From Nitrospira sp. (lineage in GTDB: Bacteria > Nitrospirota > Nitrospiria > Nitrospirales > Nitrospiraceae), in NCBI GenBank assembly GCA_016873495.1, contig VGXC01000020.1, positions 1 to 62,110 of the forward strand: a stretch of DNA of 62,110 nt. The letters run 5' to 3'. The stretch's first letter is position 1, and each line of letters starts with the position of its first letter. The position numbers and the translations under genes were made by a program. The notes below the pieces were generated by a model. It searched no databases, was not told where the DNA came from, and saw nothing but the letters and a program-made list of their open reading frames with translations. Positions 25,439 through 33,711 of this stretch are shown here, in pieces.

Positions 25439-26524
25439 ATGGGTAAGTCCGTGGATCAGGTAAATGGAGCGATCCGGGGCAATCCTCCGTCGGCCGGCCA
25501 CGTGGGGGTGATTGGAGCCGGCGCTTGGGGGACGGCTTTGGCCCGACATCTGGCCAACAAGGGGCTGCGGGTCATGCTGTGGGCGTATGAGCCGGATGTC
25601 GTGGCGTCGATCAACGGGCAGCGGGAAAATCGGCGGTTTCTGCCCGGCGTTGCGCTACCCCCTTCGCTATCGGCCACCGGCTCGTTGGCCGTCGCGGTGC
25701 AGGACTGCGACTGGCTGCTCTTTGCCGTGCCGTCCCATGCGGCCCGGCCTGTTTTGCAACTGATGGAGCCGCTCATGGCTCGTCCGGTTCCGGTGGTCAG
25801 CGCGACGAAGGGCATTGAGGAAGGAACGCTGAAGGTGATCACGCAGGTCATGCAAGACGTCTTGCCCGCCGGGATGCACCCGATGGTGGCCGTGCTGTCC
25901 GGTCCCAGCTTTGCGGCGGAGGTCTGCCGCGATCAGCCGACGGCTGTGGCCCTGGCATGCAGCGACGATCGGGTATGCCGGTTCCTTCAGGCGTCTTTGG
26001 TCACACCTCTGTTCCGGGTTTACGCGGGGAGGGACGTGCTGGGCGTACAACTCGGCGGTGCGCTCAAGAACGTCATTGCGCTGGCTGCCGGTATCGTCGA
26101 TGGGCTGAGCTTGGGACATAACGCGCGCGCTGCCCTGATCACCAGGGGGCTGGCGGAGATGAACAGGCTTGGTTCGGCTATGGGCGCCGATCCCAGGACC
26201 TTCTACGGGCTGTCGGGGATTGGGGATCTGGTCTTGACCTGCACGGGTGCCCTGAGCCGCAACCATCAGGTGGGCGTGAGACTCGGCCGCGGCGAAGGGC
26301 TCGATGTCATTCTCAAGGACATGCAGGCGGTGGCTGAGGGGGTCCGGACGTCGCATGCCGCATTGGGGCTTGCCGAACGACATGGGGTGGACATGCCCAT
26401 CGTCCGGGAAGTCTGCGCGGTCCTGTTCGAGAACAAGTCTTGCGCCCGGGCTGTGACGGACCTCATGGAGCGGGCCGCCAAAGGGGAGACCGAGGCCTCG
26501 CCGACGGGCGGCGAGCGTTCATAA
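25439..26524 (+). CDS. gpsA: Glycerol-3-phosphate dehydrogenase [NAD(P)+]
   Basis: GpsA reduces dihydroxyacetone phosphate to sn-glycerol-3-phosphate for phospholipid synthesis. The NAD motif is GVIGAGAWGTALARHLA (about 22-38). SATKGIEEGT, LSGPSFAAEV, GALKNVIALAAGIVDGL (catalytic Lys) and GLSGIGDLVLTCTG are all characteristic. Its 361 aa is slightly long owing to an N-terminal extension of about 20 residues. It is followed 14 bp later by larB on the same strand. Confidence 0.96.
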   Translation: MGKSVDQVNGAIRGNPPSAGHVGVIGAGAWGTALARHLANKGLRVMLWAYEPDVVASINGQRENRRFLPGVALPPSLSATGSLAVAVQDCDWLLFAVPSHAARPVLQLMEPLMARPVPVVSATKGIEEGTLKVITQVMQDVLPAGMHPMVAVLSGPSFAAEVCRDQPTAVALACSDDRVCRFLQASLVTPLFRVYAGRDVLGVQLGGALKNVIALAAGIVDGLSLGHNARAALITRGLAEMNRLGSAMGADPRTFYGLSGIGDLVLTCTGALSRNHQVGVRLGRGEGLDVILKDMQAVAEGVRTSHAALGLAERHGVDMPIVREVCAVLFENKSCARAVTDLMERAAKGETEASPTGGERS

Positions 26525-26538
26525 CGGAACCGAAGCAC

Positions 26539-27291
26539 ATGGATCACAAGCGCTTAACACAATTACTGAAGGATCTGCGGGCCGGCAAGCTCGATGTGCC
26601 TCATGCGGTGGCGCGCTTGCGGAGCCTCCCGTTCGAAGAACTCGGCTTTGCCTCCCTGGATCATCATCGCTCGATCCGGCAGGGATTTCCGGAAGTGATC
26701 CTCTGTGAGGGGAAGACGAAGGCGCAAGTCGTGGCGATTGCGCGAAGCCTCCTGAAGAAAGGCGGGCCGCTCCTGGCGACGCGCGCCGAACCGGAGATCG
26801 CCAAGGCGCTCGTCCGGCTCGATCGCCGCGCGGTCTATTCCGAGTTGGCTCGGACTGTAGTGATTCAGCTCCGGCCGCCGGCGGGCAAGGGAGATATCCT
26901 GATCGTCACCGCGGGCACGGCCGACATTCCGGTCGCCGAGGAAGCCCGGATTACGGCGGAGGTGATGGGGAGTCGAGTGGAAGTTCTCTATGACGTCGGC
27001 GTGGCCGGGATCCATCGACTACTCAGTCGGACGCATCGACTACAGCGGGCGCGCGTGCTCGTGGTGGCGGCCGGGATGGATGGGGTGCTGCCCAGCGTGA
27101 TCGGCGGGCTGGTCGATCGTCCGGTAGTGGCGGTGCCGACCAGCCGAGGCTATGGGGCCAGCTTCGGCGGGCTGGCGGCTTTGCTGACGATGCTGAATTC
27201 CTGCGCAGCCGGTGTCGGCGTCATGAACATCGATAACGGGTTCGGGGCCGGGTGCCTGGCACACCGGATTAATATGCTCGGCGAGCAGTGA
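26539..27291 (+). CDS. larB: Nickel-pincer cofactor biosynthesis protein LarB
   Basis: LarB carboxylates and hydrolyses nicotinic acid adenine dinucleotide to start synthesis of the nickel-pincer cofactor of lactate racemase-type enzymes. The 250-aa protein has the PurE-like core: ILCEGKTKAQVVAIA, IVTAGTADIPVAEEA, YDVGVAGIHRLL, VVAAGMDGVLPSVIGGL and PTSRGYGASFGG. The ATG at 26539 is used; a longer frame overlapping gpsA is rejected. LarC lies 0.8 kb downstream, on the same strand but beyond an opposite-strand gene. LarA and LarE are not in this window. Confidence 0.95.
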   Translation: MDHKRLTQLLKDLRAGKLDVPHAVARLRSLPFEELGFASLDHHRSIRQGFPEVILCEGKTKAQVVAIARSLLKKGGPLLATRAEPEIAKALVRLDRRAVYSELARTVVIQLRPPAGKGDILIVTAGTADIPVAEEARITAEVMGSRVEVLYDVGVAGIHRLLSRTHRLQRARVLVVAAGMDGVLPSVIGGLVDRPVVAVPTSRGYGASFGGLAALLTMLNSCAAGVGVMNIDNGFGAGCLAHRINMLGEQ

Positions 27292-27363
27292 AAGGTAATA
27301 GGTGAAAAGTGAAATGAGAAGCCGTTCCCGCGGTGAACTTTTCACCACTCACATTTCACCGCC
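27290..27363. repeat. Word-repeat element B, hairpin between convergent genes
   Basis: Tandem variants of GTGAAA (GTGAAAGG, GGTGAAAAGT, GTGAAATGA) on the left are answered by complements on the right. GGTGAAAAGT (27301-27310) and ACTTTTCACC (27337-27346) are a perfect 10-bp stem. The position between larB and a convergent gene suits a two-way transcription terminator, though a long T-tract is missing. Confidence 0.6.
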
Positions 27364-27933
27364 TTATTTCACGTCCAACGTGCCCCGCTTGGGCCAGGAG
27401 ATCATCTGGGTGCGGGGGCCCTTCTCGCCGCCGGCCAGTAGTTTCGCGCGCACTTCGTAACTGTAGGTTCCCTGCTCCACGATCTTTTGGTTTTGGTCTA
27501 TCCCGTCCCAGGTCAGCGTGACGGCCAACTGAGGTTTGGGTTTGGACTCCGACGATGGGGCTTGGTTGGACTGGGACAGGGCAGCGGCGCCGACCGGCTG
27601 CCGATTGGACAGGAACCGCATGGACCGCTTCGAAGGCGAGCTGATGAGCGAGGCCACTTCCAGGATGGTGGTGTCGTCTAGGTCTATGGGCAACTCGATC
27701 TCGATGACGATGTCCAGGGGGCCGTTCTGGAACGAATGGGAGATGTGCGAGGGGGTGATCGAGAGGATCCGTAGGTCCGGCTGCGGCCGGTAGGGCGCCT
27801 TGCGTTTGGCTTCCGCCGAGCCGGAAGGAATTAGCAGCAGGAGCGACAGGCAACCGAGGAGCAAGGCCGGCGAAACGACGGAGCCGATCCGTGGGCAAAC
27901 CGGTCGGGCCTGTCGGTGGAAAAGTAATGCCAT
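27364..27933 (-). CDS. Exported protein of unknown function
   Basis: This 189-aa product has a signal peptide (hydrophobic core SPALLLGCLSLLLLIPSG, cleavage near AEA at about 42). The mature part is beta-rich: PDLRILSITPSHISHSFQNG, IVIEIELPIDLDD and AVTLTWDGIDQNQKIVEQGTYSYEV, the last like a FlgD/FlgE-type Ig strand pair that builds 'tension' motifs. No catalytic residues stand out. It is inserted between larB and larC on the opposite strand, ending in the word-repeat element. Confidence 0.65.
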   Translation of the reverse strand: MALLFHRQARPVCPRIGSVVSPALLLGCLSLLLLIPSGSAEAKRKAPYRPQPDLRILSITPSHISHSFQNGPLDIVIEIELPIDLDDTTILEVASLISSPSKRSMRFLSNRQPVGAAALSQSNQAPSSESKPKPQLAVTLTWDGIDQNQKIVEQGTYSYEVRAKLLAGGEKGPRTQMISWPKRGTLDVK

Positions 27934-28117
27934 GGTTGAGAGCGAGATGCCTCGTCAGGGTTGCCGGAGCCGGGCAAGATATGGGCGCAAGCCGCTTGTG
28001 GATAGCATAGGGGGGCGGGGCTGTCAACCGGAAGCCGGGCGGCGGCGATTGCCGACTGTTCTGGCCATACGCTAAGATGGCCGCGTGGCCACGGTTTGCG
28101 AGGACACGGAGACCACC

Positions 28118-29311
28118 GTGACGCACCTGCATTGCGATTGTTTTTCCGGGGTCAGCGGCGACATGCTGCTGGGCGCCTTGGTGGATGCGGGGTTGCCGCT
28201 CACGGACTTGGCGCGCGGCCTCAAGTCCGTGCGCGCCGGCGAATATGTCTTGCGGGCGAAGCCGGTGATACGGGGCAGCCTGCATGCCACGAAGGTGGAC
28301 GTCGTCATCCGCCGGGGGGTTGCCGCTCCTCTGTCGGTGAGCCAGATCCGGCGCACCATTGCAGCCAGTCGGCTGCCTGCGCCGGTTAAAGAGCGCAGCT
28401 TGGACGTGTTCGACCGGCTCGCGCGGGCGGAAGGGTTGGCGCATCGGGTACCGCCGGCGAAGGTTCATTTTCACGAGGTCGGGGTGGTGGATTCGCTCGT
28501 CGACGTGGTAGGCACGGTGTTGGGGTGCCATCTCCTCGGAGTGACGCGCGTGACTGCCTCGCCGATCAACGTGGGGGCGGGAACGATCACGAGCGCGCAT
28601 GGCGCTTTGCCGGTCCCCGGCCCTGCAGTCGCGGCCTTGGCCCGGTCGGTGCCGATATACAGCGCCGGCCCTGCGCGCGAATTGGCGACCCCGACGGGGG
28701 TTGCGCTGCTGCTGGCCCTTGCGCAAGACTTCTGCCCCTTGCCTCCCATGCGGCCCACCTCCGTCGGGTATGGCGCAGGTGCGGCCGATCCCCCTGGCTG
28801 GCCGAACATCCTGCGCATCTTTCTGGGCGAGGACCGGTCGTCTACTCAGGGTTGTTCCGAAACGATCGTCCAGATCGAGACGAACTTGGACGATCTGAAC
28901 CCCCAAGCCTATGAGACCGTGATGGAACGGCTCTTTGCGGCCGGGGCCCTGGATGTGACCCTGACCCCTGTGATCATGAAACGCGGGCGTCCCGGGATCA
29001 CGTTGACCGCGCTGGCGGCGCGCGATCGGGCCCAAGCGGTGGCGGGGGTGGTCTTGCGAGACACTACCACGCTGGGCATCAGGATGCAGGAAGTCGGCCG
29101 GTTGATTTTACCCCGGCGCATCCAGAAGGTTCGCACAGCCGGGGGCGTGGTGCGGGTCAAGGTGGCGCAGGCCGGATTGGGCCGTGAAAAAGCGGCCCCC
29201 GAGTATCGGGACTGCCGGAAGATTGCGGAGCGAACCGGAAGGCCGGTGCGCGAGGTCATGGATGACGCGCGGCTCGCGTATTGCACGCGCAAGGCACAAG
29301 GCAAGAGGTAA
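28118..29311 (+). CDS. larC: Nickel-pincer cofactor biosynthesis protein LarC
   Basis: LarC is the CTP-dependent nickel-inserting cyclometallase. The 397-aa protein opens HCDCFSGVSGDMLLGAL, has the His-rich nickel region PPAKVHFHEVGVVDSLVD, then SPINVGAGTITSAHG, ATPTGVALL, and the C-terminal domain ETNLDDLNPQ plus VIMKRGRPG. It is one continuous frame, unlike the frameshifted LarC1/LarC2 of some lactobacilli. GTG 28118 follows GGAG by six bases and begins at the usual LarC N-terminus; GTG 28085 is also in frame. The interval 27934-28117 is otherwise empty. Confidence 0.93.
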   Translation: MTHLHCDCFSGVSGDMLLGALVDAGLPLTDLARGLKSVRAGEYVLRAKPVIRGSLHATKVDVVIRRGVAAPLSVSQIRRTIAASRLPAPVKERSLDVFDRLARAEGLAHRVPPAKVHFHEVGVVDSLVDVVGTVLGCHLLGVTRVTASPINVGAGTITSAHGALPVPGPAVAALARSVPIYSAGPARELATPTGVALLLALAQDFCPLPPMRPTSVGYGAGAADPPGWPNILRIFLGEDRSSTQGCSETIVQIETNLDDLNPQAYETVMERLFAAGALDVTLTPVIMKRGRPGITLTALAARDRAQAVAGVVLRDTTTLGIRMQEVGRLILPRRIQKVRTAGGVVRVKVAQAGLGREKAAPEYRDCRKIAERTGRPVREVMDDARLAYCTRKAQGKR

Positions 29312-29376
29312 CAAGCCAAGATGGCGAGCACAATCATGTACGGTTCATCTGGTACGTTTCACCTGCAAGGCTTCGC

Positions 29377-30375
29377 GTGACGGTCCTGCTCTACGTCCTG
29401 CTGTTTTTCGTTTCCGTGGCGGTCACGCTGGGCGGCTGCGCACTCTTTACGAACGGAATCGAGTGGCTCGGCAAGCGTCTCAAGGTGCCGGAAGGGGCAA
29501 TCGGGAGCATCTTTGCCGCCGTCGGTACGACATTGCCTGAAACGTCCATTCCGGTCATTGCGATTTTTTTCGGCACGGGACAGGAGCGGACGGAGGTCGG
29601 TCTTGGGGCGATCCTGGGCGCGCCGTTTATGCTCAGCACGTTGGTTTTGCCGATTCTGGCCGGGCTCTTGCTGCTGTATGCCGGCTTGGGGAAACGTCCG
29701 CCTCAGTTCAAATTGCACTATGGAGAGGTCCGGACGGACCTCCTCTTTTTCCTGGCTGCCTATGGCATTGCGATCGGCTGCGCCTTTGTGCCCTCGCGTC
29801 CCTTGCATTATGTCGCGGCCGGCCTCCTGGTGGCGCTGTACCTCCTCTACATGAAAATCAAGTTCAGCGGCGACCAGGAAGGTGGAGAAGGATTGGCTCC
29901 CCTGTTGTTTTCCCGCCGTTCGGCCGTCCCTTCTTATGGAGCCATTGCCGCCCAGGCGGCGGTCGGCATGGCCGGCTTGATCGGCGGCGCGCATCTGTTC
30001 GTCACGGCGGCCAAGGCGATGGCGGCCACCCTGGAGGTCTCTCCCCTGTTGCTGGCCCTGTTGATTGCGCCGCTGGCCACCGAGCTACCGGAAATGTCCA
30101 ACAGTTTTCTCTGGCTCTACCAGAAGAAGGACACCTTGGCGGTCGGCAACGTGACGGGCGCGATGGTCTTTCAAGGGACCTTTCCCGTGTCGTTGGGGTT
30201 GATCGGCACCGATTGGTCGCTGGCTTCCTCCGCGCTGATCACGATGGAACTGGCAATGGTCGCAGTCGGGATGAGCTTGGCACAATTGTTCTGGGGCGGG
30301 CGTTGGAGACCCTGGCTTCTTGGGAGCGGGGCGTTCCTCTATCTGGGCTTTATGGTCTTTCTCTATGGGCGCTGA
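29377..30375 (+). CDS. Sodium/calcium exchanger family membrane protein
   Basis: This 332-aa CaCA-type antiporter has about ten helices. Both alpha repeats are recognisable: GSIFAAVGTTLPETSIPV (alpha-1) and LIAPLATELPEMSNSF (alpha-2), with the acidic ion-binding Glu in each (PET and ELPE). Such proteins exchange Ca2+ or related cations for Na+ or H+ across the inner membrane. The GTG at 29377 follows AAGG by six bases; longer frames would start in an unconserved hydrophilic stretch. It overlaps the next gene (CDF transporter), giving a two-gene cation unit. Confidence 0.88.
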   Translation: MTVLLYVLLFFVSVAVTLGGCALFTNGIEWLGKRLKVPEGAIGSIFAAVGTTLPETSIPVIAIFFGTGQERTEVGLGAILGAPFMLSTLVLPILAGLLLLYAGLGKRPPQFKLHYGEVRTDLLFFLAAYGIAIGCAFVPSRPLHYVAAGLLVALYLLYMKIKFSGDQEGGEGLAPLLFSRRSAVPSYGAIAAQAAVGMAGLIGGAHLFVTAAKAMAATLEVSPLLLALLIAPLATELPEMSNSFLWLYQKKDTLAVGNVTGAMVFQGTFPVSLGLIGTDWSLASSALITMELAMVAVGMSLAQLFWGGRWRPWLLGSGAFLYLGFMVFLYGR

Positions 30376-31282
30376 GGGGGGCGGGCATCCGGGCCATGGT
30401 CTGCCTACCGGAGCGCCGGACGTGCGCACCCAGGAAGTGCGATGGGTGTTGTGGGCGGTCTTGGGACTCAACCTGCTGGTGGCTTTGGCCAAGCTCATCT
30501 ACGGGGTGGCCACGGCTTCGCTCAGCATGCAGGCCGACGGGTTTCATTCGCTCTTCGACGGGGTCTCGAACATTGTGGGGCTGACCGGCCTCTGGCTCGC
30601 TGCGGCTCCGCCTGACGACGTCCATCCATACGGGCACAAGAAGTATGAGACCCTGGCGGCGGCCTCCATCGGGGCCATGTTGCTGGGCACCTGTGTCTAT
30701 CTGCTTTGGACCAGCTATGCACATTGGCAGGGTTCGGTCCAGCCCCAGGTGACGCGCGCCAGTTTCATGATCATGTTGGGGACAATGGCGATCAATTACG
30801 GCGTCATGCGCTGGGAGCGCGGCAAGGGCCAGGCGCTGCGCAGCGAGATTCTGGTGGCGGACTCTCACCACACCGGGAGCGACCTGCTGACCTCATGCTC
30901 GGTCCTGGCGGGCCTGGTGGCGGTCAAATTGGGGTATCCCGCCATGGATCCGATCGTGGCCGTGGTGATCGCGGCGATCATTGCCCGGACGGCCTGGTCG
31001 GTGCTGGTCGAAACCTCGCAATCGTTGACCGACATGGCTCGACTGGACCCGGAGCAAGTCCGGGCGGTGGTCTTACGGAACGCCGGGGTGTTGGATTGTC
31101 ATAAGATCAGGACCAGGGGGGTGCCGCATCACATCTTTGTGGACCTGTCCGTCCACGTTTCGGCCGTAATGACCGTGGGAGACTCCCATGATCTGGCGCA
31201 CCGAGTCGAAGAGTCGATCAAGGAACAGTTCGACGGGGTCGCGGAGGTGATTGTGCATGTGGAGCCAGCGAACTGTGGCTAG
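30365..31282 (+). CDS. Cation diffusion facilitator transporter
   Basis: This 305-aa CDF-family metal/H+ antiporter has six helices and a cytosolic C-terminal domain. The two metal-site helices show DGFHSLFDG (TM2) and ADSHHTGSDLL (TM5), with the His/Asp pattern common in Zn/Fe CDFs. The C-terminal ferredoxin-like domain includes HHIFVDLSVHV. The ATG at 30365 overlaps the exchanger stop, and the stop overlaps pdxA. Substrate is probably Zn2+ or Fe2+ by motif; not proven. Confidence 0.92.
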   Translation: MGAEGGGHPGHGLPTGAPDVRTQEVRWVLWAVLGLNLLVALAKLIYGVATASLSMQADGFHSLFDGVSNIVGLTGLWLAAAPPDDVHPYGHKKYETLAAASIGAMLLGTCVYLLWTSYAHWQGSVQPQVTRASFMIMLGTMAINYGVMRWERGKGQALRSEILVADSHHTGSDLLTSCSVLAGLVAVKLGYPAMDPIVAVVIAAIIARTAWSVLVETSQSLTDMARLDPEQVRAVVLRNAGVLDCHKIRTRGVPHHIFVDLSVHVSAVMTVGDSHDLAHRVEESIKEQFDGVAEVIVHVEPANCG

Positions 31283-32315
31283 CCGATCCCGACGAGTCGA
31301 TGATCGGCCCTATCTCGCGCTGACGATGGGCGATCCGGCCGGCATCGGCCCCGAAGTGATCGTGAAAGCGTTAGCCAGGCCCGAGGTCCTTCGTCTCTGC
31401 CGTCCGTTGGTTATTGGTTCCCGGGACGTGCTGGCGCGGACGGTCCGGTCCTTGCGGCTGCCTCTGCTGGTGCGGGAAGTCATGGCCCATGAAACTCCCT
31501 TGGGCCGGCGTGGCGAGATTCCAACACTGGATCCCCTGGAGACGCCCTTGGGCCGCTTCAAGCTTGGAGTCGTGAGCCGGCAGACGGGGGCGGCCTCCGT
31601 GTCGTTCATCAAGATGGCGGTCAAGCTCGCGGAATCCAACTGCGTGGACGCGATCGTGACCGGACCGATCAATAAGGAAGCGATCAACAAGGCGGGGCAC
31701 AACTATCCGGGGCATACGGAATTGCTGGCGGACCTGACGCACAGCGAAGAAGTCGGGATGATGATCCTGGGCGGACCGCTCAAGATCATGTTCGTAACCA
31801 CGCACGTGGCGTTGCGCGATCTCCCCGATCAATTGACGCAGGCGCGGATCGGGAAAGCCATCCGGCTGGCCGACCGGGCGTTGCGGGACTATTTCGGCCT
31901 GGCCAGGCCCAGGATCGGCGTGGCGGCGCTCAATCCCCACGCGGGCGAGGGCGGGCTCTTCGGGGACGAGGAGCGCAGGGTGATTCTGCCGGCTTCGCGC
32001 CGCGCGCGGGCCGCCGGCATCCAGGCCAGCGAGCCCTTGCCGGCCGATACGTTATTCGGCAAGGCGGTGCGGGGAACATACGACGGGATCGTGGCCATGT
32101 ACCACGATCAGGGACTGATCCCGCTCAAACTGGTCGCCTTCGGCACATGCGTGAATCTCACGGTCGGGCTGCCGATCATCCGTACCTCGGTGGATCATGG
32201 CACCGCTTTCGACATCGCCGGAAAGGGCCTGGCCGATCCGGGCAGCTTGATCGAAGCCATCAAACTGGCGGCCAGGCTGGCCGTGAGCCGGATGAAGAAG
32301 GGAGGCAAGGGATGA
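31257..32315 (+). CDS. pdxA: 4-hydroxythreonine-4-phosphate dehydrogenase
   Basis: PdxA oxidises 4-phosphohydroxy-L-threonine in pyridoxal 5'-phosphate synthesis. The 352-aa protein shows LTMGDPAGIGPEVIVKAL, TGPINKEAINKAGHNYPGHTE (metal-site His), ALNPHAGEGG, YDGIVAMYHDQGLIPLK and LPIIRTSVDHGTAFDIAGKG. The ATG at 31257 lies seven bases after GGAGGTG; a TTG at 31251 and a GTG at 31275 also exist. It overlaps the CDF gene by 26 bp. pdxA upstream of rsmA, as here, is an order known from other bacteria. Confidence 0.95.
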   Translation: MWSQRTVASRSRRVDDRPYLALTMGDPAGIGPEVIVKALARPEVLRLCRPLVIGSRDVLARTVRSLRLPLLVREVMAHETPLGRRGEIPTLDPLETPLGRFKLGVVSRQTGAASVSFIKMAVKLAESNCVDAIVTGPINKEAINKAGHNYPGHTELLADLTHSEEVGMMILGGPLKIMFVTTHVALRDLPDQLTQARIGKAIRLADRALRDYFGLARPRIGVAALNPHAGEGGLFGDEERRVILPASRRARAAGIQASEPLPADTLFGKAVRGTYDGIVAMYHDQGLIPLKLVAFGTCVNLTVGLPIIRTSVDHGTAFDIAGKGLADPGSLIEAIKLAARLAVSRMKKGGKG

Positions 32316-32635
32316 CGGATCAGACTCGGCAGGCGCTCGACATGATTCAACAGCAGGTCCAGGCGCTGGACGCCCTTCTGGAAGAGGCCCGGACGAGTCT
32401 CAATACCGTCGCGGCGGGAGAGCGGTTAGTGAAGTGGAAAGGCGCCGCGATTCCCTTGGTTGCCCGGCATCTGGGCCAGCAGGAAGCGCAGCGGTTTGCC
32501 GACACCAAACCGGGCCCTTCGTTTTCGAACGACCTACTGGAAGAGCTGGGCGATGATGTCGAACTCTATCGCGATTACCTGGTGGCGTTGGCCGAAAAAG
32601 TGAAGAAAGATGTTTCGACGAACCATGTTCCCTAA
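32312..32635 (+). CDS. Small helical protein of unknown function
   Basis: This 107-aa hydrophilic protein begins in the ATGA overlap with pdxA, after GGAGGCAAGG, so it is very likely translated. It has an N-terminal coiled coil (about 5-40, IQQQVQALDALLEEARTSL), a central KWKGAAIPLVARHLG segment and a second helical part (LLEELGDDVELYRDYLVALAEK). No family is recognised. A repeat element begins within about 80 bp of its stop. Confidence 0.7.
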   Translation: MTDQTRQALDMIQQQVQALDALLEEARTSLNTVAAGERLVKWKGAAIPLVARHLGQQEAQRFADTKPGPSFSNDLLEELGDDVELYRDYLVALAEKVKKDVSTNHVP

Positions 32636-32711
32636 CAGGCTGTTGATAAACTATTGTGAAACCAATCGGATGCAATGGCTTGCCGGCCAGAGACGACAGG
32701 CGAATCTCCCG

Positions 32712-32832
32712 CAGGATGGTCAAAAAGGCCGTCCAGCGAGGCCGCAGCGAGCCAAGAGGCGATGCGTACTCCTTGCCGTACGAGGAGCCTCTGAGCGATG
32801 TGAGAACGACGCTGGCGGACTTATTCATCCTG
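32712..32832. repeat. MITE/REP-like element with inverted ends
   Basis: A 121-bp element starts CAGGATGGTCAAAAAGGCCG and ends with the near complement (GCTGGCGGACTTATTCATCCTG, 32811-32832), so it has imperfect terminal inverted repeats of about 22 bp. Inside, AGAGGC / GCCTCT and GTAC / GTAC pairs form a second inverted repeat. No open frame is present. I recall near-identical sequences scattered in Nitrospira genomes, which supports a repeat family. It ends 20 bp before the rsmA start. Confidence 0.6.
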
Positions 32833-32851
32833 CTAACAGAACCGGTTCGGT

Positions 32852-33679
32852 ATGACGCCCGCCCTCCCGCCTGCCCGCAAACGTCTCGGCCAGCACTTTC
32901 TCGTTGATCCCAATATCGTCCGCAAGATCGTGACGCTGGCGGAGTTGCGGCCGGACGAGACGGTCTTCGAGATCGGCCCGGGGCGGGGCATCCTGACCCG
33001 CGCCCTGTGCGCGGAGGCCAAGCAGGTGGTGGCGGTCGAGCTGGACGTGCAACTGGGCGAGTATCTCAGAGAGACGATCCGGGATTGCCCGAATCTGGAT
33101 CTCCGTCTTGGAGATGCGCTGGAGTTTCCCTATGAGGAGCTTCCCGAGGGAACGGTCGTCGTGGCCAATCTTCCCTATTATGTATCCACGCCGCTCCTCT
33201 TCAAGCTCCTGGAGGCAAGACGGAAAATTGATCGGATGGTGCTGATGCTCCAGACCGAGGTGGCGCGCCGTCTGGTGGCGCAGCCGGGAACGGAGGACTA
33301 CGGCATCTTGTCGGTCCTGACGCAATATGCAGCCGTGGCAAAACTGGCGTTCACGGTGTCGGCCAACTGCTTTCGGCCTCGCCCCGATGTCGGATCTTCC
33401 GTGGTCTCCCTGGCGTTGCGGCGACAGCCGGCGCTGGTCGTGCAGGATGAAGCCTGGTTTGTGCGTACGGTCCGTGCCTCGTTTGCCCATCGGCGGAAGA
33501 CACTTGTCAATTCCCTCCGGGACGAGGGCCTAGCCCAGGACCGGATCATGCCGGCTTTGGCGCAGGTGGGAATCGAGCCGAGACGCCGCGCCGAAACGCT
33601 GACGCTGCGCGAATTTGCGGTCCTTGCTGAAGTCTTGGGTAGGGCGGCGCCTGGCGAGGAGCCGCCAGCTAATGGCTGA
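32852..33679 (+). CDS. rsmA: 16S rRNA dimethyladenosine transferase
   Basis: RsmA (KsgA) dimethylates A1518 and A1519 in the 3' hairpin of 16S rRNA, a late 30S assembly step. The 275-aa protein begins RKRLGQHFLVDPNIVRKIV, has SAM motif I EIGPGRGILTRAL, the D/E of motif II VVAVELD and the catalytic NLPYYVST (motif IV). There is no ribosome site before ATG 32852, because the repeat element lies immediately upstream; coupling to pdxA is therefore broken and the promoter may lie in or before that element. Confidence 0.96.
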   Translation: MTPALPPARKRLGQHFLVDPNIVRKIVTLAELRPDETVFEIGPGRGILTRALCAEAKQVVAVELDVQLGEYLRETIRDCPNLDLRLGDALEFPYEELPEGTVVVANLPYYVSTPLLFKLLEARRKIDRMVLMLQTEVARRLVAQPGTEDYGILSVLTQYAAVAKLAFTVSANCFRPRPDVGSSVVSLALRRQPALVVQDEAWFVRTVRASFAHRRKTLVNSLRDEGLAQDRIMPALAQVGIEPRRRAETLTLREFAVLAEVLGRAAPGEEPPANG

Positions 33680-33711
33680 CAGCATCTTCGTTTTATGTTA
33701 CCATCCCGCCC

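Noticed and set aside
27356-29035. 559-codon minus-strand frame across larC
   Set aside because: LarC on the plus strand is clear; the antisense product is Arg/Pro/Gly-rich with no domain.
32636-32851. CRISPR or tRNA gene between the small helical protein and rsmA
   Set aside because: The repeats there are inverted element ends, not regularly spaced direct repeats, and no cloverleaf with a GTTCGAATC arm is present.
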